Below are positions 33,746 through 44,828 of a DNA stretch of 64,000 nucleotides, in pieces. This DNA comes from Yponomeuta sedellus (Eukaryota; Arthropoda; Insecta; Lepidoptera; Yponomeutidae). The stretch's first letter is position 1, and every line of letters begins with the position of its first letter. The notes under the pieces were generated by a model that saw only the letters and a program-made list of their open reading frames with translations, was not told the origin of the DNA and did no database searches. A program made the position numbers and the translations under genes. The stretch is from NCBI GenBank assembly GCA_934045075.1, contig OW203731.1:13183198-13247197 (forward strand). The letters run 5' to 3'.

Positions 33746-34682
33746 TTCGACGTCACCAACCAAGAGCTAACTTGAGACCTTACCCTTACTTTATAGACTT
33801 TACAGACACTTGGGTTATACCTACCCGACATACGTAGTATAGGGTAAAAACATTATTTTTGTTATTGTCATGCCAATTCTGCGATCAATCTAGGTTGATC
33901 TAGATATATCGAGTGAAAAATTGTGGAGAAACAGAGCTAAAAGGGAAGAAAGTAATATAGATAGAGGATAAGAAACAGTGTGTGTTGTGTGAAAGAGAGA
34001 GAAGTAGTAGAGAGAGAGAGAGTTAGTAGATCTAAAAGTTGTAGTTGCACTCGATGATTTTCAGCGTTTAGTTCTTGTGGTCAATTCTATTGCAATCGCT
34101 CAACTGTTTAAACGTTTAGGTGCCGCCAGATCCAAATTGCTGTAGGTATTAAGAAATCTGTGTTTAGGTACTAGCTACTTATGTTAATTGCGAACAAATT
34201 AACAAAGACAATATCGCTATTCTCTCGACTGACTCACGCGTCAGGCACTCGATAAAGGCCATTTCGCGCATCCGCTTCACTCGTAACATATTCCGCGCAC
34301 TACCCGTGAACACGACAAGAAAGCACATAACCTCATTAGAAACGTAACCCACAAATTAAACGTACGCTCCATCTAATAATTTTATTATACATATTCAAAC
34401 GGAGGTCCCTGGTAATGTTTGAAATGACCCGCATTCGGGTTTTAATCGTCCAATTAACATTTGGAGTCACGTCTTGTTGAGACAATGGCCATCTTCGTGG
34501 TGGCAGCGTTGGCTGGCACATTGACTGTGCCCCGCTTTCCATATTAATGCTGGTATGCTTGTTAGCGGTATAAGGGAGTGACGCAATCGCGCAAACACGC
34601 AGAGGTAGTGGTTGTTTCTTTCACCTGCATGCTTAGTATGAGCATAGGACAGAGTTGTTTGCCATGTTCGTTCGCCATTTAG
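33746..34682. other. Unique stretch
   Basis: Short GAGAGA runs at 33985-34025. No gene or repeat recognised. Confidence 0.5.
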
Positions 34683-34684
34683 TA

Positions 34685-34901
34685 CAGTCTATTTATCCTT
34701 ACTTGTTCAATATAGTAAACAAGATTCTAAGCTAAAATATTACTAAGCGAAAACTAGATATTTTCTCGCAAGTTAATGAACTTTGCTCATAAAATTGGCA
34801 GCGTGTTGTCTAAAATAGTGTAAAAAGTTACTTCGTTTATGGGAATTTAGCAGTATAGGAATATTGTTTACTAAAATGGGCAAGTAAGGATAAATAGACT
34901 G
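34685..34901. mobile_element. Tc1/mariner-type MITE with TA duplication
   Basis: Terminal inverted repeats of about 40 bp begin CAGTCTATTTATCCTTACTT (34685) and end with the complement at 34901, flanked by TA at 34683-34684 and 34902-34903. The element is 217 bp and has no reading frame. TA duplication and a CAGT start are typical of Tc1/mariner-mobilised elements. A full-length partner is not in the window. Confidence 0.85.
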
Positions 34902-35102
34902 TAGTGTCTAATCTATATGTATGAGTATGACATGATCAGCTAAGCTTTAATAACTTTGCAGTGTGAAAACCTACAACTAGGAGCCCTTGCAAGCCTAAAC
35001 AAATGACGTATCTTAAATGCACTTATGACATGCATTTCACCAACGAGTGTTATCTGCGCTAAAAACGTAATTGTAGCATAATAGTTTTGTTTCTTAGTAT
35101 CA

Positions 35103-35351
35103 AAAAACCTATTTAGAGGCTAAAAATTTCACCCATGCCGGGATTCGAACGCGCAACCTCCGGCCATCCGTGCCAGCGCTCTACCAATTGAGCCAATGGG
35201 CGACTCACGGCATCAGTGAAATTTCGAACCTCTGTACAATTTAATTTAACTTTTTAATTTAATTTACTCTTTTTAATTTTAACCTCTTTCTTTTTGGATT
35301 TGTTCCTTGCCACGGGTTGGTGCATTAAATATATTAAAAAAAAAATGTGTA
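35103..35351 (-). mobile_element. FB-SINE copy 12
   Basis: The exact 12-bp duplication ttcttagtatca lies at 35091-35102 and 35352-35363. Inverted tail, complete inverted tRNA-like head and a short inverted middle are followed by an AT-rich slip region and a degraded forward leader (ccacgggttggtgcatt). Confidence 0.85.
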
Positions 35352-35363
35352 TTCTTAGTATCA

Positions 35364-35793
35364 GTTTGCAGTAAGTTTTAATTGTATTCTTAGCACGTTA
35401 TTTCTGTATTTTCAAAAAGTTAACCCTATCAGCCTAAAAATACAAAAAAAAAAATCCAGATAAGGAAAATGAAGTAACCTCAACGATGCGATCATGAAAA
35501 CTTGTGGATGTTTGGAACCGTCGTCATCGACGGGATTTCTAACACCCAACCTAAAAATGCAACAATGTTGAATTTGAAATCACATTTTGTATAATTTTAA
35601 GCAATTCGCAGCAGGTACATAATATGATAAAAAAATTGGTAACTTTTCGGTGATCACTTTCAATCATAATAATACGTACACGCAATACCAAACATGCCAA
35701 ATCCTTAAAAGTATTTATGGTCCTATGACACAAAGATTACTGTATCTATTAGTGTTGGACAGAAATTATGAACTTGACAAGGACATAACATTA
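35364..35793. other. Unique AT-rich stretch
   Basis: No family or domain recognised. Confidence 0.5.
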
Positions 35794-36352
35794 CTTAGTT
35801 ATATATTAAACGGGTCTAGTCGCGATTATTTATTAGGTAAAGTGTCGGCCCGCTGCGAAAAACTACCCACAATAATTGACTGTACTCGCCACTTCAGTCT
35901 ACCCGTGACCACGGCAACTGCAACGCTGCCGAAACGACGTAGGGTAATAGATAAGATAATGCTTTATTCATACACAAGACACACATTAAACATTTGGATG
36001 AAATTAATACTAAACACAAAAAAAAAAAGGAAACTCATACACAAAACACATTAAAATATTTGGGTGAAATTAAGATTTACACCCAATTTTGATTAAAATC
36101 CACTTGCATCAAGAAACATGCAATTCTCGATCAAAATTCTCAATCAGTAAGTGCGGCAATGTGTGTCCTGGATATAAAAAGGTGACTGGGCTCAGCATGT
36201 GCTACAGATAAAATCTGCAACGCTGGTTTTCAGCCAGACCCTTTAGGGTCTAATAGGGTTCTAATAGGTGCCTAAGTAATAAATAATCGCGATCAAACCC
36301 GCTCAATATATAACTATGTATGAGTATCGCGAATCATTAAGAAATACTATTA
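35794..36352. mobile_element. Inverted-end GCCGAAACG element, most complete copy
   Basis: The left terminus at 35794-35838 (ttagttatatattaaacggg, cgcgattatttattaggt) is inverted at 36270-36316, giving arms of about 45 bp. Inside the left half are 'tgtcggcccgctgcgaaaa', 'gtgaccacggcaactgc' and 'gctgccgaaacg'; the rest is AT-rich and includes a 'tagataagataatgctttat' LINE-tail-like piece, probably a later insertion. Outside the right arm 'tgtatgagtatcgcgaatc' is shared with the copies at 9127 and 54815. Confidence 0.65.
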
Positions 36353-36836
36353 TATTACTTGTTTAGAAGCCTTAACTTTAGTGATAAACTATGACCACTA
36401 GAGTATTGAACATCTGTGTGATTTCCATTTTTACGTACAATAACGTGTTCTCTATCTTTATCTATCTATTGAAAGAGAACAACAAGACTATATAAAATAT
36501 TTGGATGGTTATGTCGAAGTTAATGTAGCTTAAGAATTTATATCTTTATTCATTTGTACCCATTTACTTGATAATGTCGTCGTTTGGAGATTTAAAAGCA
36601 TTTTTATCTTTACGATTGCGATTGTTGACATTATGGGGTTAGTGTGTTGTCTTGATTTTGCTCCGCTTAGGGCTCTCTTAGTACAACGTGACATTATAGC
36701 GATGGAAACCAATTTGAAAAAATACAGTAAAATGAAATAAATTTTACGGTCTACAACATTGTATCACACCAAGGATCTTATAATTTATTTACTCCATCTC
36801 CACATTTTTGTTCAATAGTAGTGAACTAAGCTGTAA
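36353..36836. other. Unique stretch
   Basis: No family or domain recognised. Confidence 0.5.
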
Positions 36837-37077
36837 GTTTAGCGGTTTAGCACGCTGACTGTAAAACCGAAGGTCTCGGGTTCGATCCCCGGCCGGGTCA
36901 AACTAGGAAACGAACTGTTCTGGTTTGTTTCGGATCTTAGATGTTATCTATGTATTTATTGTATTAAATGTATCGTTGAGTTAGCACCTCTAACACAAGT
37001 CATTTAGTTGTACTTAGTACGGGGCTAACGAGATCGATGCAATACGCCCACGAATATTTATTTATTTCTTTATTTAA
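36837..37077 (+). mobile_element. tRNA-derived SINE, family C, copy 1
   Basis: The head lacks its first bases but keeps the 'gctgactgtaaaaccgaagg' anticodon-arm region (Tyr-like GTA loop) and box B GGTTCGATCCC. The body has 'tagatgttatctatgtattt', 'gagttagcacctctaacac' and 'ggggctaacgagatcg', with the AT-rich tail 'gaatatttatttattt'. Confidence 0.8.
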
Positions 37078-38200
37078 TGATTTTTATAGAGTTCTCGCGG
37101 CAGTCAGACTGTCTTTCTTTTGATGAGTAATGTAATATTATGTGATTTATCGTTACTTAATAATCACATATCAATTTATTGGCAATTTTTTTCATCCACC
37201 TACTGACTTTATTCTTCCTGCAATCCATTCCATCCAAAACAAACTAAAGATACAAAGTTCAATAAATTTTAATTTTAATTGTATTTTTTTTAATGATTGT
37301 GCAATACAGTGTTCTTTAACTATTTTTATGTCATTAAATAACTTTCTGGTCTCGTTGCATCTACAATTATTCTTTATAGATACATACATCTATGTATCTA
37401 CAAAGAATAATTACTATTTATTTTCTTACCACACACCAAATCCTGGCTCCAAAAGCTCTTATTTTAAGTCCTCGCTCTTACGCCATTAGCAGAACCAATT
37501 GTATTGTTCTCCGGCGTAAATATTAAGATCCTAGTTTATTGCAATAGCCTACAGGGGCCCAAAATGACACCACGGTATTATTAATGACATCTGCCGGACG
37601 ATGTGCTGTCGTAAATTGTCAGATTAAGAACCCAGCATACACTTTCTATCTGCCTCCGAGTGAAATATGGGCGACTAAAGATATGCGAATCTTTAGCGAT
37701 AATTAATTCGAAATCGAGGATAGAACGGACTGATTTAGATTCTTGAACTAAATGAAACTACTTAAAGCGACATTACTAGGCTGCAAGTGGACTAACAAGT
37801 GGATCTTGTTGCGCAGGTTTTAAGGGTGAATATTGAACAGAAAAAATAAATTGTGTCCAGGTATCGGCGTCTGCACAAACTCGTAATATTTCCAAATTGT
37901 CTACGTCAAGTAGACCAGTGCCAAGTGTTATAAAAATGCCTATAGAACAACAGTATTAGCGGGAGCTTTCTTTATTGGACAATAAAATTTTACTAGTGTA
38001 ATGACTCTTAGTTTGAGTAAGACGAAAACATTCGTGCCGTCGTATTTTTCGTTGCTTTTGAATTGCTTGCTAAAAAAAGTTGCGATTAAAAATAGTGTCA
38101 ACCTGCTACTCTACTAAGCAGATGGGACCAATTTAGTTACTTCGCTATGAGTTTCATTGTCATTTTTTGGTCCCGGCTGTTAGTAAGAATCAAGGAATTT
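37078..38200. other. Unique stretch with one hairpin
   Basis: A near-perfect hairpin lies at 37366-37412 (22-bp arms, one mismatch, 4-base loop, core tagatacata). Nothing else recognised. Confidence 0.5.
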
Positions 38201-38202
38201 AA

Positions 38203-38584
38203 CATACATACATGTATGCATGCATGCATGCATGCATGCATGCATATATACATACATACATACATACATACATACATACATACATACATACATACATACA
38301 TACATACATACATACATACATACATACATACATACATACATACATACATACATACATACATACATACATACATACATACATACATACATACATACATACA
38401 TACATACATACATACATACATACATACATACATACATACATACATACATACATACATACATACATACATACATACATACATACATACATACATACATACA
38501 TACATACATACATACATACATACATACATACATACATACATACATACATACATACATACATACATACATACATACATACATACA

Positions 38585-38614
<30 letters not shown>
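38203..38614. repeat. (CATA)n microsatellite, left half, with (TGCA)n start
   Basis: A short TGCA run (38216-38246) passes into nearly perfect CATA repeats that stop exactly at the LTR boundary. Period-4 repeats explain the long IHTY and CMYV open frames in all readings. Confidence 0.97.
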
Positions 38615-38615
<1 letters not shown>

Positions 38616-38830
38616 GTGGAAGTCCAAGTAGGATGGAACTCTATGAAAAGTTTTATGTCAGACGTGACAGATAGTTTTCCATGTCAGTTTATCCAATACG
38701 CTTGAAATAAAATATTCTCTTCTCTACGCATTTTACCGTGAAAATCTGTTTTCGTTCATCTTACCCCTTCTATCTTCCTGGCTAGCGAATTCTGTAACTC
38801 TTCATCCATTACACTCATCCGCCTGCCTCA
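38615..38830 (+). repeat. 5' LTR of the gypsy element
   Basis: 216 bp, TG...CA. The AATAAA-like 'gaaataaaat' about 90 bases in may be the polyadenylation signal; the 3' LTR has 'gcaattaaat' there instead. Confidence 0.9.
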
Positions 38831-38860
38831 CTGGTGACCCGTTCGAACACTTCAATAAAG

Positions 38861-39622
38861 ATGACGAGCAGAGACGACAATGACGACGCCGATCTTCAGC
38901 CTGGAATTTTCCGTGACGCGAGGAATATTCCAGAAGTGCAAGTTTGCGTTCCCACCGCGCCCGCGCCTACCGAGGTATATAGAGTCGGAGTAAAAGTCCC
39001 ACCATTCTATGCGGAGAAACCATCGGTGTGGTTCAAACAGTTAGAAGGTCAATTCAAATTGGCTGGCATAAAAGCACTTCACAACTACAACCACCGTATG
39101 TCGACATCATCGATGACATCATCGAACACCAAGCAAGAACTCATCAAGCGCCTTACGAAATCCAAGGAAAAGAAGGTTCTGAATTTGCTGACGTATGAGG
39201 AATTAGGTGACCGTAAGCCGTCTCATTTCCTGCGTCACCTACAAAACTTGGCAGGTCCTGGAGTACCAGATGACTTTATCAAAACTATCTGGTCCAGCCG
39301 ACTTCCCAACAGCACTCAGACCATAATCGCTGCCCAACCATCTACTGCACTGGAGGTTATCGCAGAACTCGCCGACAGAGTACACGACGTCGTGCCGACT
39401 TCCCATCAAGTAGCATCAACCGCTGGAAGACATGCGAATGCGGAAAGCGACCACCATGTTGCTTCTACTTCAGCTCCGCCTCAGTCAAATACCCTGGACT
39501 TCATGGCCAAGCAAATAGCTGAACTCACCAAGCAAGTCAGCTCACTTTCGGCCCAAGTCAGGGAATCGAGATCGCAATCCAGGCCGCCCCGACCAATCAG
39601 GCCGCCGTCGTGGCAGCTCTAG
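38861..39622 (+). pseudogene. gag: Gag-like protein of the gypsy element, damaged
   Basis: The likely start is the ATG at 38861, 30 bases after the LTR (MTSRDDND). The frame contains VPPFYAEKPSVWFKQLEGQF (about residues 50-70) and LGDRKPSHFLRHL (about 120-135), typical of Gag in insect Ty3/gypsy elements as I know them. Between them, residues about 78-90 look out of frame, so compensating indels are likely. The frame stops at 39622; a zinc-knuckle-like C-x3-H...C-x3-C run continues in the +1 frame to about 39749, so a frameshift near 39600 cut off the nucleic-acid-binding tail. Confidence 0.8.
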
Positions 39623-39697
39623 AAGTAGGTCTCAGTCTAGCTACCGCAAATTCCCAACTTGTTGGTACCACGCTAAGTTCGGAGCAAACGCGCACAA

Positions 39698-41127
39698 ATG
39701 CCTCAAGCCCTGCGACTACCAGTCGGAAAACTGCCCAGGCGGTCGATAATGGCGACAAACGACTGCCTCCCATCCTCCGGTCGCCTGTTCGTAACAGATC
39801 GCAGAACGAAGACCCAGTTTCTCGTTGACACCGGCAGCGATCTCTGTGTCTTCCCACGCTCTGCCCTGAAAGAACGCCGACCTAAAGCCAAGTACCAACT
39901 ATCTGCGGCCAACGGTTCCACTATCGACACATATGGCGACATTCATCTGGATCTAGACTTCGGACTACGGAGAGATTTTTCCTGGCGATTCACCGTGGCT
40001 GACGTAACCAGAGCCATCATTGGAGTGGACTTCCTATCCCACTACAACATCATCGTCGACTGTCGAAGTCAACGTCTCATCGACAACACGACTACTCTAT
40101 CAGCCATCGCATCATCTGTAACATCACCAGACACGATTTCTTCAGTGAAGATAATGACTGGCGATACTCAGTTCCACGCTCTTCTGCAGAAGTTCCCTGA
40201 AATCACCCGGCCCACTGGTACTGATCGAGTGCACCATCACAATACAGTGCACTACATTAAAACGACACCTGGACCACCTATAGCGTGTCCAGCACGACGA
40301 CTCGCTCCAGACAAACTCAAGATAGCCCGGCAAGAGTTCGAATCCATGCTGAAAAATGGAACTGCCCGGCCGTCAAAAAGTCCTTGGTCGTCCCCTCTAC
40401 ATCTAGCGCCCAAGAAGGAAAACGGATGGCGTCCATGCGGCGACTACAGAATGCTGAACGCACGAACCGTACCAGATCGGTACCCTATACGCCACATCCA
40501 TGACTTCACGCACAACATCTCTGGCTGTTCGATTTTCTCGACTATCGACCTGGTCAAAGCCTACAACCAGATACCAGTCAGCCCCGAGGACATAGACAAA
40601 ACGGCAATCACGACACCGTTCGGTTTGTACGAGTTCCCTTATATGACATTTGGTTTATAAAACGCAGGCCAAACTTTCCAACGGTTCGTTGATGTAATGA
40701 CACGAGGACTCGACTTCTGTTACGTGTACCTGGACGACTTCCTGGTGTCTTCAAAAAACGAAGCCAAACACTTGGAACACCTGGGCCAGCTCTTCACGAG
40801 AATGAAGGAATATGGCATGTTGATTAACACATCCAAATGCGTATTCGGTGCACCGGAAGTCACGTTCCTTGGCTATCGTATCAACGCAAATGGCATAAAA
40901 CCTCTCGACGGAAAAGTACAGGCGATAAGAGATTTTCCTGCCCCGAAGACCGTCAAGGAACTCCGCAGATTCTTGGGAATGCTAAATTTCTATAGACGTT
41001 TTGTCCCCGAAGCGGCACAACTGCAAGCCCCTTTAAACAAGCTGCTCACCGGCTCTGTTAAAGGGTCACATCCAGTTGAGCTTACAGGCGAGACACTAAA
41101 AGCCTTCGAAGACTGCAAGCAAAGCCC
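39698..41127 (+). pseudogene. pol: Pol: aspartic protease and reverse transcriptase with internal stop
   Basis: The first segment (to 40660) has the retroviral-type protease motif [12 protein letters not shown] and [13 protein letters not shown], then reverse-transcriptase blocks [12 protein letters not shown] and [19 protein letters not shown] at 40658-40660 falls within the FGL-NAGQTFQRF block, where an arginine or lysine codon is usual. The same frame continues after it with the catalytic YLDD box (VYLDDFLV), FLGYRIN and LRRFLGMLNFYRRF. The frame is lost at about 41127, where RNase H should begin. The protein is therefore inactive in this copy. Confidence 0.88.
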
Positions 41128-41129
41128 GC

Positions 41130-42023
41130 TTCAGTTACGTGCACATAGACCTGATCGGACCTCTTCCTGTGTCAGACGGAAAACGGTACTGCCTTACCGC
41201 GATCGACAGATTTACGCGATGGCCTGAGGCGATTCCCATACCAGACATCACGGCCGAAACCGTCGCAAAAGCACTGCTATCAGGCTGGATCGCTCGTTTT
41301 GGTTGCCCCGTGTCAATAGTCACAGACAGAGGTCGACAATTCGAAAGTGTTTTGTTCGAGCACCTTGCCAAACTAGCAGGCTTCCAACACCGCAAGACCA
41401 CGGCATACCATCCTGCTTGCAACGGAATGATTGAGCGTTTCTACAGACAGTTGAAAGCTGCCATCGTATGTCACGCTAACCCCAGTTGGACGGAATCGCT
41501 ACCCCTAGTCCTACTCGGCATTAGAAGCGCCATTAAGGAAGACGCATATGCCTCGGCCGCAGAGTTAGTATACGGCGAGCCATTGAGACTGCCTGGTGAA
41601 ATGTTCGATGCCAGCGACAATGCTCCAACTGATTTAACGGAATATACCGCACGCATTCGCTCTTTTGCACGAAAACTGCAGCCAACGCCAGCATCTCGTC
41701 ACAGGCGTGATAAAAGTTTTATTTTTAAGGATTTGGCTACAACCAAACACGTATTTGTACGAGATGATACAGTACGTGGAGCTCTTCAACCGGCATACAC
41801 AGGGCCATACGTAGTCCTGGAGAGAGCCGATAAAACTTTTAAAATCAACATCAAAGGAAAGACAAATACCATCTCCATAGACCGTCTGAAGCCAGCTTAT
41901 ACATTCACAGAAGCAACCATCATACCCAAAGATAGGGAAGATGAGCAAACAACTGCACCAAAACCCCTCACGACCCGGTCGGGAAGAACTGTGAGGTTTC
42001 CCAATTGTTACCGCCCGTTGTAA
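41130..42023 (+). pseudogene. Integrase, N-terminally deleted
   Basis: The DDE integrase core is intact: [10 protein letters not shown] (first D), [10 protein letters not shown] (second D) and [11 protein letters not shown] (E), with exactly 35 residues between the second D and E. A C-terminal GPY/F-type module follows ([15 protein letters not shown], then DRLKPAY). The junction with the reverse transcriptase at about 41120-41130 skips RNase H and the integrase zinc-binding domain and changes frame, pointing to a deletion I estimate at roughly 1 kb. The stop at 42021-42023 is 20 bases before the 3' LTR. Confidence 0.88.
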
Positions 42024-42043
42024 CGGTCTCCGCGGGGGAGTGA

Positions 42044-42259
42044 TGTGGAAGTCCAAGTAGGATGGAACTCTATGAAAAGTTTTATGTCAGACGTGACAGA
42101 TAGTTTTCCATGTCAGTTTATCCAATACGCTTGCAATTAAATATTCTCTTCTCTACGCATTTTACCGTGAAAATCTGTTTTCGTTCATCTTACCCCTTCT
42201 ATCTTCCTGGCAAGCGAATTCCTTAACTCTTCATCCATTACACTCATCCGCCTGCCTCA
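42044..42259 (+). repeat. 3' LTR of the gypsy element
   Basis: 216 bp, 5 substitutions against the 5' LTR: two near 'cttgcaattaaat', one in 'ggcaagcg' and two in 'attccttaac'. Confidence 0.92.
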
Positions 42260-42501
42260 CATACATACATACATACATACATACATACATACATACATAC
42301 ATACATACATACATACATACATACATACATACATACATACATACATACATACATACATACATACATACATACATACATACATACATACATACATACATAC
42401 ATACATACATACATACATACATACATACATACATACATACATACATACATACATACATACATACATACATACATACATACATACATACATACATACATAC
42501 A

Positions 42502-42531
<30 letters not shown>
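42260..42531. repeat. (CATA)n microsatellite, right half
   Basis: Continues the array left of the gypsy element, so the transposon landed inside one array. Followed directly by a LINE tail at 42532. Confidence 0.97.
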
Positions 42532-42532
<1 letters not shown>

Positions 42533-42625
42533 GGGCATTACCCCCTATGATAGCTCAACGTGGCGCTCTTTAGGGGAGGGCTATATCCAGCAGTGGACTA
42601 GTATACCCTGACGATGACGATGACA
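42532..42625 (+). mobile_element. LINE 3' end, 'aaaggcgactaaggg' family, copy 2 (truncated)
   Basis: 'gggcattaccccctatgat', 'gctcaacgtggcgctcttta' and 'ccagcagtggactagta' are followed by a GACGATGACGATGACA tail. Confidence 0.75.
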
Positions 42626-42783
42626 TACATACACACATATAAGCGCGCATGCTTGTTAAAAGTACGTAATTTCCAAACGATTTCTAAGCCTAAAATAAAG
42701 TATTCGTTTTAGGAGGTGCCACTCGCGTGCGTGAGTCAACAATGCTGATGGCCTAATCCTCATACAAGAAAAATGCATTTACA

Positions 42784-43109
42784 AATCTATTTAAAAGCTA
42801 AAATTCCACCCATGGCGGGACTCGAACCCACGACCTCTGCCTAACAATGGGCGACTAACCGGCATTAGTGAAATTTCGAACCTCTTTACAATACTCTCTG
42901 TATTACGTACAGGCAGCAACATCTGGCTGAAGTAATTTGCATCACTTGCAGCCCCGAGTACCTACTTTGCCAGAGTTCGCGGTCGTGGTTAGCCAGAGGC
43001 AGAGGTCGTGGGTTTGAGTCCCGGCATGGTTGGAATTTTTAGCCTTTAAATAGGTTTTTTAAATTTGTCCTTAACTAACCCGTAGTGCATTAAAAAAACA
43101 GTATAAATC
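42784..43109 (-). mobile_element. FB-SINE copy 13
   Basis: The duplication catttaca lies at 42776-42783 and 43110-43117. Inverted tail, shortened inverted head and inverted middle are followed by a scrambled centre ('cagagttcgcggtcgtgg') and a forward half head, tail and leader. More diverged than most copies. Confidence 0.8.
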
Positions 43110-43117
43110 CATTTACA

Positions 43118-43895
43118 GTTCTCCACAGCACGCATATTGCTACCCACCTAGAATTGTAAGTTTTTCCTTTTTAAAATTTATAAATTATGTACTGTGTTTT
43201 GTTTTATTTTAATTTAACTTTAAATGAAAATCAATGTTTAGTGTCTAGTGGTCTAGTTTAATGTCAGGTGGTATTAATAAATGTCTTGTATCATCGATAC
43301 AAGACATTTTGGAATACCACCAACCTTTACATTGTATATTGATTGTAGTAATCAGTCACTTTTACAAAAAAATAACAATAATGACCTGAACCCTAAAAAA
43401 GTATCCAGTTAGATTCATTTTTTACTGAATTTTGTTACTATTCTGATGGTTGACCCTGTCTTTCATACGATATAGATAAGTTATTACCGAGATCATATTC
43501 ACCCCACACGTTATTTTACGCAGTTTCTTTAAGCTACCATGTAAGTTTCTATCGGGATATCAGAGTAGGCGATACCGCGACATTGTATGAAGTAATAAAG
43601 GAGATATCTAGCATCGAAAGTCAGATCCGATCATTGCTATATATCATCGTGATTTATCATCGCGTGTAAGCGCTACGAGGTGTCGTAAATTGTTGAGAAT
43701 TAAAACATAACGCTTAGAAAACAAACACTGCCTCGGAATTGAAATAAAACTGTCAGAATTAAATTGAAACACAGGTGTAAAGGTCTATTTCACATTAACT
43801 AGTTGTCAGTTAGTTGATTGACAAACGACGTTTGAATTGTTAAGTCTTTGAATCGGATTGCGAATTTTCTAAGGTTGTCCTTGCTATCTTGGATA
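43118..43895. other. Unique stretch with one hairpin
   Basis: An interrupted hairpin lies at 43267-43321: outer arms ggtggtatt/aataccacc and inner arms aatgtcttgtatc/gatacaagacatt. Nothing else recognised. Confidence 0.55.
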
Positions 43896-43978
43896 TGGCT
43901 CCACCAATCTGGACTTGGCCCCCGTGGTGGAGTATGGCCTAACCTTCCTGCGATGCAGGAAGAGACCCGTACCCCAGC
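43896..43978 (+). mobile_element. 5S-SINE 3' fragment
   Basis: Only 'ctccaccaatctggacttgg' to 'gagacccgtaccccagc' remains. Confidence 0.7.
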
Positions 43979-44029
43979 TTTGTACCAAACAACTAAGCTG
44001 TGATTTGTGCAATAAAGAATTTTAATTGG

Positions 44030-44283
44030 CAGCCTCGGTGGCGCAGCGGTTTGGGACGCTGACTGTAAAACCGAAGGTTCCGGGTTCGATTCCTGACCGG
44101 GTCAAACTAGGAAACGAACTTTTCTAGTTTATCTCTGGTCTTGGATGTTATCTATGTATTTATTGTATTAAATCTATCTTCGAGTTAGCACCTATAACAA
44201 AGTCATTTGGTTGTACTTAGTATAGGGCTAACGAGATCTGTGGAATATGTCCATGAATATTTGTTTATTATTTATTTTATCAT
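44030..44283 (+). mobile_element. tRNA-derived SINE, family C, copy 2 (complete head)
   Basis: The head GCCTCGGTGGCGCAGCGG carries box A and GGTTCGATTCC box B. The anticodon-like loop in 'gactgtaaaacc' suggests a tRNA-Tyr ancestor. The body and AT-rich tail (atatttgtttattatttat) match the copies at 36837, 57246 and 63560. Confidence 0.82.
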
Positions 44284-44376
44284 TAATAATTCATCTTCAC
44301 TTCACTTCAAGAAATCTGATAAACTCCCAAGTATAATCCTTGGATATGGTAGATGGTAATATAGTTTAGTATAAGT

Positions 44377-44549
44377 ATAACATAACATAACATTTACATA
44401 CAGGCACATACATTGCTTCTGGCCCCACACTAGGATACCCTGTGTCGCGGGAACCAGTAGCAAAGACATCACAAACATGTAAACATCCAAGAGCTGGAGT
44501 TTTTTTTTTGTCCCCAGCCGGGATTCGAACCCGGGACTTCTTGCATGTA
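44377..44549 (-). mobile_element. tRNA-derived SINE, family D, copy 3
   Basis: Body as in the copy at 9611. Box B GGTTCGAATCCC is intact; the head is truncated at the box A side. Confidence 0.75.
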
Positions 44550-44741
44550 TAGGTATTTCGTTGAATCAACTTTACATAATGAACAAGCAGGCACTTTCCC
44601 ATTCAAGGACTTTTTTGGGTTTCGTACCCAGAAATTAAAACATTGAAACCCTTCTAGAATCACTTCATCGGTCCGTCAATCCGTCTGTCTGTCAAGACCC
44701 TTTACCTTGGGAACACGTGAAGGTATCAAGTTGAAATTCAT

Positions 44742-44828
44742 ACATACATAACCTCACGCCTGTATCCCATAGGGGTAGGCAGAGACCAGGGACTGCCATT
44801 TGCCACGATCCTGACAGATCACCTTGAA
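44742..44828 (-). mobile_element. LINE 3'-end fragment with CATA tail, copy 2
   Basis: Matches 3999-4081 ('cataacctcacgcctgtat', 'ggtaggcagagaccaggg', 'gatcctgacagatcacctt'). Confidence 0.55.

Larger units (their letters stand above)
38615..42259 (+). mobile_element. Ty3/gypsy LTR retrotransposon, internally deleted
   Basis: Two 216-bp LTRs (38615-38830, 42044-42259) begin TG and end CA and differ at 5 positions (2.3%), implying a fairly recent insertion. A 4-bp CATA duplication abuts both ends but is uninformative inside CATA repeats. A primer-binding site TGGTGACCCG lies at 38832-38841 and a purine tract GGGGGAGTGA just before the 3' LTR. Gag, protease, reverse transcriptase and integrase sequences are recognisable, but a frameshift, a stop codon and a deletion break them. 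No envelope frame. A complete relative elsewhere would have to supply proteins in trans. Confidence 0.93.

Noticed and set aside
38137..38705. Open frames of 140-175 codons (IHTY and CMYV repeats) on both strands, also at 42231-42538 and 56635-57272
   Set aside because: A period-4 microsatellite without stop codons opens frames in most readings; there is no coding evidence.
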